Of a DNA stretch of 64,000 nucleotides, positions 17,776 to 27,222 are shown one piece after another (the stretch's first letter is position 1; each line of letters opens with the position of its first letter). The notes under the pieces are model-generated. The model had not been told where the DNA came from and made no database searches. It saw only the letters and a program-made list of their open reading frames with translations. The position numbers and the translations under genes are program-made. The stretch comes from Bog-756 sp963778165. Lineage in GTDB: Bacteria; Actinomycetota; Acidimicrobiia; Acidimicrobiales; RAAP-2. The DNA lies in NCBI GenBank assembly GCA_963778165.1, contig CAVZTE010000004.1, positions 476,445 through 540,444 of the forward strand, written 5' to 3'.

Positions 17776-18401
17776 GCGCCGTTGTCGGAGGGAGCCGGGT
17801 CGGGGTCGACCACCTCCACCTCCACCACCGGCTCGGGCCGGTCGTCGAACTCGGTGCGCAGGGCCCGGGACATCACGGCGTGCTGGAGGTACAGCGCGCC
17901 GATGTAGGTCAGCTCGAGGATCTCCTCGTCCCCCAGCCGGGAGTGCAGGCCGTCGAAGAGCCCGTCGGGTACCCGGCCGTGGTCGTAGACCAGGCAGTCC
18001 ACGTAGGCCAGCACCAGGCGCTGGGTGGGATCGAAGCAGTCGGCCGTCGACCAGTGGGGGACCGCCTCGACCAGCTCGTCGGCCACACCGAGCTGGCGGA
18101 GGGCGTGACAGTGCTGGGAGAAGACGAACTGGCTGCCGGCGGCCCAACCGGCGCGGGCCTGGGCCAACTCGCGTAGGACCGGGTCCAGCCCCCGGGCCGG
18201 GCTCTGGTAGAGGGCGAAGCCCTGGACGGCGTGCTCGAGTATGTCGGGGACCAGGGCGAACACCGTCCACCAGTCACCGGTGGTGCCACCGGCGGCGCCG
18301 GGCTCGGCCACCGGGTCGCGGTCACCGAAGATGTAGTCGTACATCAGGGTGACGATGGGAGCGGTGGCCTCGGCCCTCGGCACCTGGCGGAGCCGCGGCA
18401 C
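17772..18401 (-). CDS. AhpD-like/carboxymuconolactone decarboxylase family protein
   Basis: 209 aa. The helical core ELAQARAGWAAGSQFVFSQHCHALRQLGV followed by LAYVDCLVYD and ILELTYIGALYLQHAVMSRAL matches the carboxymuconolactone decarboxylase/AhpD fold. The redox pair CxxC of AhpD is SxxC here (S-Q-H-C), so the first cysteine is missing and peroxidase activity of the AhpD type is unlikely. GTG start 18401, 6 nt after the VOC gene stop. Middle gene of a three-gene operon. Confidence 0.8.
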   Translation of the reverse strand: MPRLRQVPRAEATAPIVTLMYDYIFGDRDPVAEPGAAGGTTGDWWTVFALVPDILEHAVQGFALYQSPARGLDPVLRELAQARAGWAAGSQFVFSQHCHALRQLGVADELVEAVPHWSTADCFDPTQRLVLAYVDCLVYDHGRVPDGLFDGLHSRLGDEEILELTYIGALYLQHAVMSRALRTEFDDRPEPVVEVEVVDPDPAPSDNGA

Positions 18402-18407
18402 CGCCGC

Positions 18408-18965
18408 TCAGCCCGGCACCCGGTCGGCGGAGCGGGCCGGCCGGTGGGAGACGTCGTCAGCACCCAGCGGTCGGGTCCAGCACGCCAGCTCCAAGAGGAT
18501 GCCGTCAGGGTCCTGGAAGTACACCGAGCGGATGTACACCCCCGGATGGACCTGGTCGGCGATGGACCACTCGCTGTCGTCGTGGTTGGCCACCTCGGTG
18601 CACGCCACCCCGGCCGCCACCAGGCGCCGGCGGTACTCCTCGATGCGCTCGGGCGGGACAGTGAAGGCCACGTGGTTCATGGAGCCGATGGCGCTGGTCA
18701 GGCTGCCCTGGTCCGGGCGCCCGGTGGGGGCGGACACCCCGGGGGCCGGCTCGGGGGCGTCGGGGAACCAGAAGAAGGCCAGGCAGTCCCCGCCCCCGCA
18801 GTCGAAGAAGAAGTGCTGACCCATGCCGGCGGGGAGCTCGATGGTCTTGACCAGGGGCATGCCCAGCACGTTGGTGTAGAAGTCCACGGTCCGTTCCATG
18901 TCCCGACAGACCAGGGCCAGATGGTTGATGCCGCCGTACTGGAACGGTGCCTCCGCTCCGGTCAT
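18408..18965 (-). CDS. VOC-family (glyoxalase/dioxygenase-like) protein
   Basis: 185 aa. Starts INHLALVCRDMERTVDFYTNVLG and ends with YFQDPDGILLELACW: the paired beta-alpha-beta-beta-beta modules of the vicinal-oxygen-chelate superfamily. Metal ligands are likely H in NHLAL, H in NHVAF and E in LLELA. ATG 18965 has GAGAGG a few nt upstream. First gene of the operon with the AhpD-like protein and kinase, suggesting a shared catabolic pathway whose substrate cannot be named. Confidence 0.85.
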   Translation of the reverse strand: MTGAEAPFQYGGINHLALVCRDMERTVDFYTNVLGMPLVKTIELPAGMGQHFFFDCGGGDCLAFFWFPDAPEPAPGVSAPTGRPDQGSLTSAIGSMNHVAFTVPPERIEEYRRRLVAAGVACTEVANHDDSEWSIADQVHPGVYIRSVYFQDPDGILLELACWTRPLGADDVSHRPARSADRVPG

Positions 18966-19070
18966 GGTCCTCTCCCCCTCCCGGCACCGTGGTGGGTCCG
19001 ATGCCTCGCGAACAGCTTGCCAGACCCCCGGCGCGCCATGCCGCCCCCGCCCGCCGGTGGGAGCGGCCAA

Positions 19071-20093
19071 CTAGGAGAGCCGTTCGGCCAGATAGGCCAA
19101 CGACAACAGGTAGCGGTGCTCGATGCGCCCGTGGCCCCCGTCGAACAGCTCGAAGTGCACGTCGGTCACCCCCACGTCGGCCAGGGCGCGGCGGAAGGCC
19201 TCGGCTCCGAGGTCCAAGAACCATTCGTCGCTCCGGCCGGCGTCGATCCAGATGGCCTCCAGCCCGCCCAGGGCCTCGGCGTGGTGGGGAACCATGCGCA
19301 CCGGATCCCAGGCCAGCCACCGTTGCCACACCTCGTCGCGGAGCCGGCCGGTGGTGGGCTCGAAAGGCAGGACCGGGGTGCCGTCCGGCTGGGCCGAGAA
19401 GCACGCCGCCACCCCCCGCATCATGAGCAGGGTGTCGTCGGACGGCTGGGTGAAGGAGGTCCTCCCCAGGAACTCCCGCCACCACCGCTCGATGTCCCCG
19501 TCGTAGGCCCGGAGGGCCCGGGCGGCCTTGGCGAAGTCGGGGATGTAACAGAGCTCGTACAGGGCATCGCCGGCGTGGGTGGCCAGGCCCCCGAAGAGGT
19601 CGGGCCGGAGCATCGGGGTGATCATGGCCCCGAACCCGCCGCTCGACTTCCCCTGCACGCCGCGGTGGGACGGGCCGTCGAGGGTGCGGTAGCGGGCGTC
19701 GACGAAGGGCACCACCTCCTCACAGAGGTAGGTGTGGTAGCGACCGGTCCCGGGCGAGTCGACGAACTGCGAGCCCCCCAGGGCGGTCCAGGCATCCACG
19801 TAGACCAGCAGGCAGGGCGGGGCGCCGCCTTCGGCGAACAGCTGGTCGGCGGCCTCGGGGAACGGGGTCCGGTAGGCCGAGCGGTTGGCCCACATGTTGA
19901 CCTGGGCGCCGTAGCCCTGGAGCACGTACACCGAGGGGTAGCGGCGCCCGGGGTCGTCGTCGTACCCCGGCGGCACATAGACCCAGAGGGGACGGTCGGC
20001 CGGGTCACCCAGCGGGTTGTCCGCCAGGGCGGCCGAGGACACGGTGTGGTGGTCGATCCGTCCGGCCAGCTCTCTCTCCCACGGAAGTGGCAT
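19071..20093 (-). CDS. Alpha/beta-hydrolase esterase (esterase D/FrmB-like)
   Basis: 340 aa. RPLWVYVPPGYDDDPGRRYP is typical of the putative esterase family PF00756; nucleophile elbow GKSSG with Ser150, acid in DAGRSDEWFLD, and catalytic His in DGGHGRIEHRY. No signal peptide, so cytoplasmic. Substrate unknown (S-formylglutathione, mycolyl or other esters are possible in this fold). ATG 20093; no strong ribosome site. Confidence 0.85.
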   Translation of the reverse strand: MPLPWERELAGRIDHHTVSSAALADNPLGDPADRPLWVYVPPGYDDDPGRRYPSVYVLQGYGAQVNMWANRSAYRTPFPEAADQLFAEGGAPPCLLVYVDAWTALGGSQFVDSPGTGRYHTYLCEEVVPFVDARYRTLDGPSHRGVQGKSSGGFGAMITPMLRPDLFGGLATHAGDALYELCYIPDFAKAARALRAYDGDIERWWREFLGRTSFTQPSDDTLLMMRGVAACFSAQPDGTPVLPFEPTTGRLRDEVWQRWLAWDPVRMVPHHAEALGGLEAIWIDAGRSDEWFLDLGAEAFRRALADVGVTDVHFELFDGGHGRIEHRYLLSLAYLAERLS

Positions 20094-20144
20094 GGCCAGA
20101 CTCTACGACCGCCCGGCCGGGAAATCCGAGGCCCGCCTCCGCCC

Positions 20145-23100
20145 CTAGCGCCGTCCCATGACCGGATCCGCCCCGGTGAAGTACAGGGTGTCCTGGGCGT
20201 ACCGGCTGTCCGTGGAGGCCGACCCGAGGTCCTGCTCGGGACCGTCGATGCACGGCGTGTCGTACCCGGTGCCGGTCTTCTTGCAGGTGGTCAGCTTGTC
20301 CACCGTCCGGCCGTTGGGGGCCAGCAGGTAGACGCTTCCGGTGGGGACGACCTTCCCGTAGAAGAACTTGAGGACGGCGACGATGGGGGCCTGGTTGTTG
20401 GTGTAGGCGGAGAAGTTGCCGACGGCCTGGATGACGTTGCCCTCGCACTTGAGCTTCCCGGTGGCCGGGCACAGGGCGGGTTCGGACGAAGGAGCCAGGG
20501 ACCGGAGGACCACCGCCACCGGCGGCGGGGGCAGGGTGACCACGTCGCTGCCGCCCGAGATCTCCCGGGCCATGAGCTCCTCCCGGTTGGCCCCCGAGTG
20601 CTTGATCTTCTTCTTCGGCAGCGTCAGGTTGATCGAGGTCTTGGAGCTGCTCAATTTGGTCTTGGTGCTGAACAGGGTGACGCCGGGGACGGCCACCGAC
20701 TTGGTCCCGAACTTGCTCTGGACGAAGGTCACCCCGATGGACCCGAGCGAGGCGTGGGCGGTCTGATTGGACGAGGTCACCACGGCCGAGCCGGTGATGG
20801 CCACGCCGTGCACCAGCCCGTCGGTCCGCACCAGGACGTCCAGGGTGGTCGAGGTCCCGGCGGACAGGCTTCCGATGGAACAGGTGATGGCGCCGGGCCC
20901 CGCCGAGGAGCACACGGTCCCCGAGGCCGCCATGCCGCTCAGGTCGAAGGAGAGCGCGGCGCCCGAGTCGGTGGCGGTCACCCGGGCCGAGAGGCCGGTG
21001 ACCGTGGCTGTCGAGGTGTTGGAGATGGTGATCCCCCATCCGCCGTCGGTCCCCGGGGTCACCTGGCTCTGGAGCGGTGGGGTGGAGGCCGGCACCTGAA
21101 AGGTGGGGACGGCCGGTGGGGGGTTCACCGTGGTGGAGCCGATGGACGCCACGCCGGCCGGCGGCGTGCAGCTGACGGTCTCGTCGGTGGAGGCCCCGTG
21201 GATCACGAAGGTGACGGCGATGGAGATGGCTCCCGGGGTGAAGTCGACCACGCCGGCCCCCGGCCCGGTCTGCCAGGTGACCGGGTTGTAGGCCGTGTCG
21301 AAGGAGTACGACGTGTCGGGGACCAGGGTGGAGTCGCTCTGGGGGAGGTTGGTGGCCGAGGCCGACTCGGTGTTGGGGCTGACGGCGCCGCTCGGGGCGC
21401 CCGCCGAGGTGCTGCCGTCCTCGGTGGTGGTCTGGGCCGCCACGGTCAGCGAGGTGGCGCCGAGGGCGCGGAAGTGGTCGATCACCGAGGCCGGGATGGT
21501 GACCTCTGCTCCGAAGGCGGTCTGGAAGGTCCCTCCGGCGTCGATGCTCGAGGGCGGCGCCGTCGACTCGGACACCACCGTCGGGAAGCTGGCGTTGCCG
21601 AAGCCGGACACCACACACGAGTCGGTGGCCACCACCCCGACGGTGAAGGTGGAGTTGGTCTCGGCCTGCGGACCGCCGTTCTGGCTCATGGTCTGTCCCG
21701 TGAACACCTTGGTGAGCGAGGTGCCCTGGGCATCGGTCTCGGTGACCGAGGCGGTGTACGTCCCCTGACTGGCGTAGGTGTGGGTGGTGGTGGGAGTGGT
21801 GGTGTCGCCGGTGGTGCCGTCGCCGAAGTTCCAGGCGTAGTTGGTGATGGGTGATGTGGGGGCCACCGATGCCGAGGCGTCGAAGCCGGTGGCCTGGCCG
21901 GCGTCGGCCGGGGTGACGGACAGGGCGGCCACGGGGGCCTGGTCCGGGGTGAGGGCTATGCCCAGCGGATCGTTGCCGACGCTGACGACGGCGCCCGGGC
22001 TCTCGGTGGCCGTGGCGATCGGGGTCACGGTGTTGTCGCTGTAGTTGACCACCTCGACGGTCGTTCCGCCGGGGGTGATGGCCAGGGCGTCGGGGTCACT
22101 GCCCACGGCGATGGCGGTGCCCGGCGTGCCGGTGGCCAGCGTGATGGGGGTCACCGTGTCGTCGCCTTCGTTGGCCACGTAGGCCGTCGAGCCGTCGGGG
22201 CTGATGGCGATGGCGTCGGGCGAGGTGCCCACGGCGATGGCGGTGCCCGGCGTGCCGGTGGCCAGGGCGATGGGGGTCACGGTGCCGGCACCCTGGTTGA
22301 CCACGTAGGCCGTGGCGCCGTTGGGGGTGATGGCGATGGCGTCGGGCGAGGCGCCCACGGCGATGGCGGTGCCCCGCGTGCCGGTGGCCAGATGGATGGG
22401 GGTCACCGTGTCGTCGCCTTGGTTGACCACATAGGCCGTGGCGCCGTTGGGGGTGATGGCGATGGCGTCGGGCGAGGTGCCCACGCCGATGGCGCCGGCC
22501 GGTGTGCCGGTGGCCAGATGGATGGGGGTCACCGTGTCGTCGCCCTGGTTGACCACATAGGCCGTGGCGCCGTTGGGGGTGATGGCGATGGCGTCGGCCT
22601 GGTTCCCCACGGTGATCGGAGTGCCCACGGTGGTGGTGGCCAGGCTCACCGGTGTGACCTCATCCGAGTTCACCCCGGTCACGTAGGCGGTGGCGCCGTT
22701 GGGGGTGATGGCGATGGCGCCCGGCTCGTCGGTATCGAAGGCGAACGGAGTTCCAGCCGTACCGGTCACCGAGTCGAACGGGCTGATGGTGTTGGGGCCC
22801 GGGTTGGTGACGTAGGCCGTGGAGTCGGTGCCGGCCATGGCGATGACCGGTGGGAGCGTGGGCGTGGTGCAGCTGAAGGGGGAGAGGCTGTTGGAGTTCA
22901 CCACGATGTCGAAGGCACTGAGGGTGGCACCCGGGGTGACCGACACGTTGGAGCCGGTTCCGGTGAAGGCGGGGCTGGACGTGGGCGTCCCGGTCAGGAG
23001 GAAGGAGCTCCCCGGGGCCGGGGTGGCCACCGGGGCGAAGTCGACGGTCTCGGACTGGCTCGCCGGGGTGGCACCGGTGGCGTCGATGGTGACCGACACG

Positions 23101-23444
23101 GTGGCGGAGACGGTGGCGCCGGTGCCATAGGTGCCGTCGATCTCGTTGGTCACGGTGGCCGGGACGGTGACCAGGAGCTGGGAGCCGGTGAGGGTGAAAT
23201 GGGTGCCGTCGGGGATCTGGGCCGGGATGGAGCCGGTGATGGCGGTGGGGAAGCCCACCGTCCCGACGCCGGGGACCCCGGTGCAGGTGAGGGTGAAGCC
23301 GGGGGTGTCCGCCCCGGCAGGTCCTGATCCGAACACCCCGGCAGGCCATCCGGCCACCAGGCCGCTACCGAGCACCGCGCCGACCACCACGGCCATAGCG
23401 GCCAGCAGCCGGAGGGTGGACCCACTTCTTCTTCGTGCCCGCAT
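20145..23444 (-). CDS. Large secreted YVTN beta-propeller/PKD repeat protein
   Basis: 1099 aa. ATG 23444 (MRARRRSGS) with GGGGAG 6 nt upstream; a signal peptide is clear (LLAAMAVVVGAVLGSGLVAG). After a 190-residue beta-rich N-domain come about seven YVTN-type propeller blades of 42 residues (core AIAITPNGATAYVVNQGDDT), then a PKD domain (YAWNFGDGTTGDT), then two beta-sandwich regions and a basic C-terminal domain. No membrane anchor or sortase motif is seen at the C-terminus. The blades are also near-identical in DNA (126-nt period, 22000-22720), suggesting recent duplication or gene conversion. Probably an extracellular adhesion or matrix protein. Confidence 0.85.
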   Translation of the reverse strand: MRARRRSGSTLRLLAAMAVVVGAVLGSGLVAGWPAGVFGSGPAGADTPGFTLTCTGVPGVGTVGFPTAITGSIPAQIPDGTHFTLTGSQLLVTVPATVTNEIDGTYGTGATVSATVSVTIDATGATPASQSETVDFAPVATPAPGSSFLLTGTPTSSPAFTGTGSNVSVTPGATLSAFDIVVNSNSLSPFSCTTPTLPPVIAMAGTDSTAYVTNPGPNTISPFDSVTGTAGTPFAFDTDEPGAIAITPNGATAYVTGVNSDEVTPVSLATTTVGTPITVGNQADAIAITPNGATAYVVNQGDDTVTPIHLATGTPAGAIGVGTSPDAIAITPNGATAYVVNQGDDTVTPIHLATGTRGTAIAVGASPDAIAITPNGATAYVVNQGAGTVTPIALATGTPGTAIAVGTSPDAIAISPDGSTAYVANEGDDTVTPITLATGTPGTAIAVGSDPDALAITPGGTTVEVVNYSDNTVTPIATATESPGAVVSVGNDPLGIALTPDQAPVAALSVTPADAGQATGFDASASVAPTSPITNYAWNFGDGTTGDTTTPTTTHTYASQGTYTASVTETDAQGTSLTKVFTGQTMSQNGGPQAETNSTFTVGVVATDSCVVSGFGNASFPTVVSESTAPPSSIDAGGTFQTAFGAEVTIPASVIDHFRALGATSLTVAAQTTTEDGSTSAGAPSGAVSPNTESASATNLPQSDSTLVPDTSYSFDTAYNPVTWQTGPGAGVVDFTPGAISIAVTFVIHGASTDETVSCTPPAGVASIGSTTVNPPPAVPTFQVPASTPPLQSQVTPGTDGGWGITISNTSTATVTGLSARVTATDSGAALSFDLSGMAASGTVCSSAGPGAITCSIGSLSAGTSTTLDVLVRTDGLVHGVAITGSAVVTSSNQTAHASLGSIGVTFVQSKFGTKSVAVPGVTLFSTKTKLSSSKTSINLTLPKKKIKHSGANREELMAREISGGSDVVTLPPPPVAVVLRSLAPSSEPALCPATGKLKCEGNVIQAVGNFSAYTNNQAPIVAVLKFFYGKVVPTGSVYLLAPNGRTVDKLTTCKKTGTGYDTPCIDGPEQDLGSASTDSRYAQDTLYFTGADPVMGRR
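22070..22700 (-). repeat. Tandem 126-nt DNA repeats encoding 42-aa propeller blades
   Basis: The stretch GGTGATGGCGATGGCGTCGG recurs about every 126 nt (near 22197, 22325, 22449 and 22575, with diverged copies at 22074 and 22701). Copies differ by few bases, so they can recombine; blade number may vary between strains. Confidence 0.75.
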
Positions 23445-23525
23445 GAGCAACTCCCCGTCGCTGGACCCCTCCGCCGCACGCCACGCCGCCCTCGCGGACA
23501 GTAACCGGAGGGTCGACGTAGATCA

Positions 23526-23541
23526 TCACCAAATTTGATGA
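23526..23541. promoter_or_regulatory. Palindrome in the divergent gap of two secreted-protein genes
   Basis: TCACCAAATTTGATGA contains the perfect palindrome CAAATTTG with near-symmetric flanks. It is the only AT-rich spot in the 274-bp gap between the YVTN and NHL protein genes and could be a shared operator or promoter. Confidence 0.35.
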
Positions 23542-23718
23542 ACGCTGAGGCCCCTCCCGAACCGACCGCACCGGCAGAACCACCCCACCCCGAGGACGGA
23601 CGTCGCATCCGATGGGCCCGCCGCGCCGCCCCGGGCAATTGCCGGTTGAGGGCCCCCGTGGTAGGAATCCACGGAGCGGTGGGGCCGGCGGGCGCTATCG
23701 AGCGGGAGGTGCCGAACC

Positions 23719-26229
23719 ATGCATGGTCATGTTCGTCGAGGGTTTCGAGCGGCCGTAGCCGGGGCACTGATGGTCACCGGAGCACTCACCGCGTCGGTGG
23801 TCGTGCTCCCCTCCCTGCCGGCGGCGGCCAGCCTGGCCACCATCACCGTGGCCGGGGGGAACGGTTCGGGATCGGGTGCCAACCAGCTGGACTATCCGTT
23901 CGGTACCGCGCTCGGTTCCAGCGGCACGGTGTTCGTAGCCGACTCCGACAACAACCGGGTGCAGAAGTGGGCGTCCGGGGCCACCTCGGGAACCACGGTG
24001 GCCGGCGGCCACGGCTCGGGGCCGGCAGCCAACCAGCTCAACTATCCCGAAGGCGTGGCGGCCACTACCAGCGGCACGCTCTACATCGCCGACACCGACA
24101 ACGACCGGGTACAGAAGTGGGCGTCCGGGGCCACCTCGGGAACCACGGTGGCCGGCGGCAACGGCGAAGGGTCCGGAGCCAACCAATTGTCTGATCCGTC
24201 GGGGGTGGCCCTGGCCTCCACCGGCGATGTCTACGTAGCCGACACCGGCAACAACCGGGTGCAGCTGTGGGCACCGGGGGCCACCTCCGGGGTGACCGTG
24301 GCCGGCGGCAACGGCTACGGGTCGGCGGCCAACCAACTGGAGGACCCCTCCGGGGTGGCGGTCACCGCCAACGGAGATGTCTACGTGGCCGACACCGGCA
24401 ACAACCGGGTACAGCTGTGGGCACCGGGGGCCACGGCCGGGGTCACCGTGGCCGGCGGCAACGGCAACGGGTCCGGAGCCGGCCAGCTGGACGATCCGTT
24501 CGGGGTGGCCGTCGACTCCGCCGACAATGTGTACGTCTCCGACCCGGGGAACAACCGGGTCCAGGTGTGGGCGCCCGGCGCCACCTCGGGGGTCACCATG
24601 AGCGGCGGCAACGGGGCCGGCACGGGCGCCGACCAGCTCGACAATCCACTGGGCGTGGCGGTGGACGCCGGCGGTGACCTGTACATCGCCGACACCAACA
24701 ACCAGCGGGTGCAGGAGACCTACGCCCTCGGACCACCGGCGACGGTGTCGGTCACGTCGGGCGACGACCAGAGCACCACCGCCACCACCGCCTTCACCTC
24801 CCCCCTGGTGGTCGAGGTGACCGACAGCCACGGCAACCCGGTGCCGGGCGCCTCGGTGACCTTCACCGCTCCCAACGCAGGAGCCTCGGGCACCTTCGCC
24901 AACGGCACCGACACCGAGGTGGACACCACCGGCACCGACGGCGAGGCCACCTCGTCGGTGTTCACGGCCAACGCCACGGCGGGGAGCTACTCGGTGTCGG
25001 CCTCGTCGGCCACCGCCACCACCTCGGCCTCCTTCTCCCTGACCAACATCGCCGAGTGCCAACCGGGCACCTACAGCGGCACCGGTGGCGTGCCGTGCAC
25101 CGCGGCCGCGGCCGGCTACTTCGTCCCCGATGCCGGGGCCACCACGTCCACCCCGTGCGCGCTGGGCTCCTTCAACCCGGACACCGGACAGGCCAACTGC
25201 ACCGACGCCCCGGCGGGCACCTACGTCGACACCACCGCGGCCACCGCCGACACTCCCTGCCCGGGCGGCACCTACAACCCCGACACCGGATCGACCACGT
25301 CGGCGGCCTGCCTCACGGCTCCGGCCGGAACCTTCGCCCCGGCCGGTTCGACCTCGCCCACCGACTGCCTGGCCGGCAGTTACAACCCGGACACCGGATC
25401 GAGCACGTCGGCGGCCTGCCTGCCTGCTCCGGCCGGCAGTTCGGTGCCCTCCCCGGGGTCAGCGGAGTACACCCTGTGCTCGGCCGGTAGCTACAGCCCG
25501 ACGACGGGTGCCACCGGTTGCCTGGCGGCGCCCATCAACACCTACGTCGCCACCACCGGAGCCACCGCGGCCACCCCCTGCCCGAGCGGGACCTTCAACC
25601 CGACGACGGGGGCGGACAACGTCGGCGCCTGCCTGTCCCTGGCCCAGGGGGCACCGCTGTCGGCGACGGTTCCCGTGGGCACGGCGTATGCCGGCCAACT
25701 GACGGTGTCCAATGAGCCCAGCGGTGGTGGCGCCCCCACCTGGACCACCACCAAGACATCGCTCCGGGTCACCGTGTCCTCCTCCGGGGTCGTGTCCGAC
25801 GCCTCGACCACGCCGGTCGGGAACTTCGCCATGAAAGGCACCGAGACCGACGGGCTCGGTGACTCCGGTCCCTGGTCCTTCACCCTCCACGTGGTGCCGG
25901 CCCAGGAGTCGGTGAGCATCGAGCCGTTCGCGCCCTCCTCGGATACCCTGACCCCCGCCCTGGAGCAGCAGATCACCGCGCTGGCCTCCACCATGAAGGC
26001 CGACAGCGCCACCGCCGTCACCCTCACCGGGTACACCGAGACCCCCAACTACGGGATGTCGGCCAAGCTCTTCAGCCTGGATCGGGCCAAGGCCGTGGGC
26101 GCCTACCTCCAGAAGGCCCTGACCGCCATCCACGCCACGGCCACCATCACCACGGTGGGGGTGGGAACCATCGGAAGCACCCCCATGGACCGTGAGGTGG
26201 TGGCGTCGTTCCAGTCGACCAAGCCGTGA
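23719..26229 (+). CDS. Secreted NHL-propeller protein with cysteine-rich repeats and OmpA-like C-terminus
   Basis: 836 aa. ATG 23719, signal peptide (AAVAGALMVTGALTASVVVLPSLPAAA). Residues about 42-340 hold six NHL-type blades of 50 residues (TVAGGNG...NQLxxPxGVA...VYVADTGNNRVQxWAPGA). Then a Big_1-like Ig domain (about 345-430), then a 180-residue tract of Cys-Pro-Gly repeats resembling ephrin-receptor-like/GCC2-GCC3 modules (CPGGTYNPDTGS), a cadherin-like piece, and a C-terminal OmpA-like module (VTLTGYTET, LFSLDRAKAVGAYLQKAL). The OmpA-like end could bind peptidoglycan, anchoring the propeller to the wall. The combination is unusual for an actinobacterium. Confidence 0.85.
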   Translation: MHGHVRRGFRAAVAGALMVTGALTASVVVLPSLPAAASLATITVAGGNGSGSGANQLDYPFGTALGSSGTVFVADSDNNRVQKWASGATSGTTVAGGHGSGPAANQLNYPEGVAATTSGTLYIADTDNDRVQKWASGATSGTTVAGGNGEGSGANQLSDPSGVALASTGDVYVADTGNNRVQLWAPGATSGVTVAGGNGYGSAANQLEDPSGVAVTANGDVYVADTGNNRVQLWAPGATAGVTVAGGNGNGSGAGQLDDPFGVAVDSADNVYVSDPGNNRVQVWAPGATSGVTMSGGNGAGTGADQLDNPLGVAVDAGGDLYIADTNNQRVQETYALGPPATVSVTSGDDQSTTATTAFTSPLVVEVTDSHGNPVPGASVTFTAPNAGASGTFANGTDTEVDTTGTDGEATSSVFTANATAGSYSVSASSATATTSASFSLTNIAECQPGTYSGTGGVPCTAAAAGYFVPDAGATTSTPCALGSFNPDTGQANCTDAPAGTYVDTTAATADTPCPGGTYNPDTGSTTSAACLTAPAGTFAPAGSTSPTDCLAGSYNPDTGSSTSAACLPAPAGSSVPSPGSAEYTLCSAGSYSPTTGATGCLAAPINTYVATTGATAATPCPSGTFNPTTGADNVGACLSLAQGAPLSATVPVGTAYAGQLTVSNEPSGGGAPTWTTTKTSLRVTVSSSGVVSDASTTPVGNFAMKGTETDGLGDSGPWSFTLHVVPAQESVSIEPFAPSSDTLTPALEQQITALASTMKADSATAVTLTGYTETPNYGMSAKLFSLDRAKAVGAYLQKALTAIHATATITTVGVGTIGSTPMDREVVASFQSTKP

Positions 26230-26284
26230 GGACTCCCCACTCGGGCCGGTAGCGGTGGGTCCACCGGGGCGGTAGACCGGGCAC

Positions 26285-27217
26285 ATGATGCGCGTCGGCA
26301 TATCCGTTGGCACCTCCTTCTCCACCGATGGCCCCGCGGGCCAACGGGAGGGACCGGTGGCGGTGGTGAGTCAGGCCCGGGCCGCCGACCGGGCGGGACT
26401 GGACACCCTGACGGTCGGCGACCACCACGCCACCGGACCGGTCGGTTACACCCAGAACGTGCCCATGCTCGGTCGGCTCCTGGCCGAGTGGACGGCCCGC
26501 CCCATCGGCTGCCTGTTCCTCGTCCCCCTGTGGCATCCGGTGCTGATGGCCGAACAGATCGGGACGTTGGCCGCCATGTCCTCGGGCCCGTTCATCGTCC
26601 AGACCGGCCTCGGCGGCGGTGCGGCCCAGTTCCGGGCCATGGGAGCCGATCTGGACCAGCGGGCGGCCCGGCTCGAGGAGGGAATTGTGGTGGCCCAGGC
26701 CCTGTTGCGGGGCGAGACGGTGGACAGCACCCTGTTCGCCGTGGAAGGCGCCCGGATCGCCCCGGTGCCGCCGGACGGGACGGAGTGGTGGATCGGCGGT
26801 GGGGTGGCCAAGGCCATCGACCGGGCCGCCCGGCTGGGGGACTGCTGGTACGGCAATGCCGACCTGACCCCGGAGACAGCGGGGCGGGACATCGAGATCT
26901 ACCGGGAGGCCTGTGCCCGCCACGACCGGCAACCGGTCCGCATCCCCATCCGCAAGGACGTGTTCATCGCCGACAGCCGGGCGGAGGCCGAACGGGTGGG
27001 CGATGCGCTCATAGCCGGTGGCTACCGGGGGTTCGATCGGAGCGCGGTGGCCTACGGCGATCCCGAGAGCGTGGCCGGGCAGTTGTCGGTCTTCGGCGAC
27101 CTGGGGTACACGGACATCATCATCCGGACCATGGCACCCCTCCCGCCCGAGATCGGTCCGGACGGGGCCTCCCGCTCGGTCGAGCTGGCCGGAGAGGTGC
27201 GCTCCCTGCTGGCCTGA
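26285..27217 (+). CDS. LLM-class flavin/F420-dependent oxidoreductase
   Basis: 310 aa. The luciferase-like TIM barrel is clear: RVGISVGTSFST, LTVGDHHATG, WHPVLMAEQIGTLAAMSSGPFIVQTGLGGG, RLEEGIVVAQALLRGE, and IGGGVAKAIDRAARLGDCWYGN. Proteins of this type in Actinobacteria commonly use F420 or FMN. Start ATG 26285 (or the next codon). Substrate unknown; the next gene lies on the opposite strand 5 bp away. Confidence 0.88.
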   Translation: MMRVGISVGTSFSTDGPAGQREGPVAVVSQARAADRAGLDTLTVGDHHATGPVGYTQNVPMLGRLLAEWTARPIGCLFLVPLWHPVLMAEQIGTLAAMSSGPFIVQTGLGGGAAQFRAMGADLDQRAARLEEGIVVAQALLRGETVDSTLFAVEGARIAPVPPDGTEWWIGGGVAKAIDRAARLGDCWYGNADLTPETAGRDIEIYREACARHDRQPVRIPIRKDVFIADSRAEAERVGDALIAGGYRGFDRSAVAYGDPESVAGQLSVFGDLGYTDIIIRTMAPLPPEIGPDGASRSVELAGEVRSLLA

Positions 27218-27222
27218 CCCGC

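Noticed and set aside
18231..21854. Long plus-strand open frame of about 1207 codons
   Set aside because: It runs antisense to the clear AhpD-like, VOC, esterase and YVTN genes and its product is Gly/Arg/Val-rich low complexity, the usual shadow of high-GC genes.
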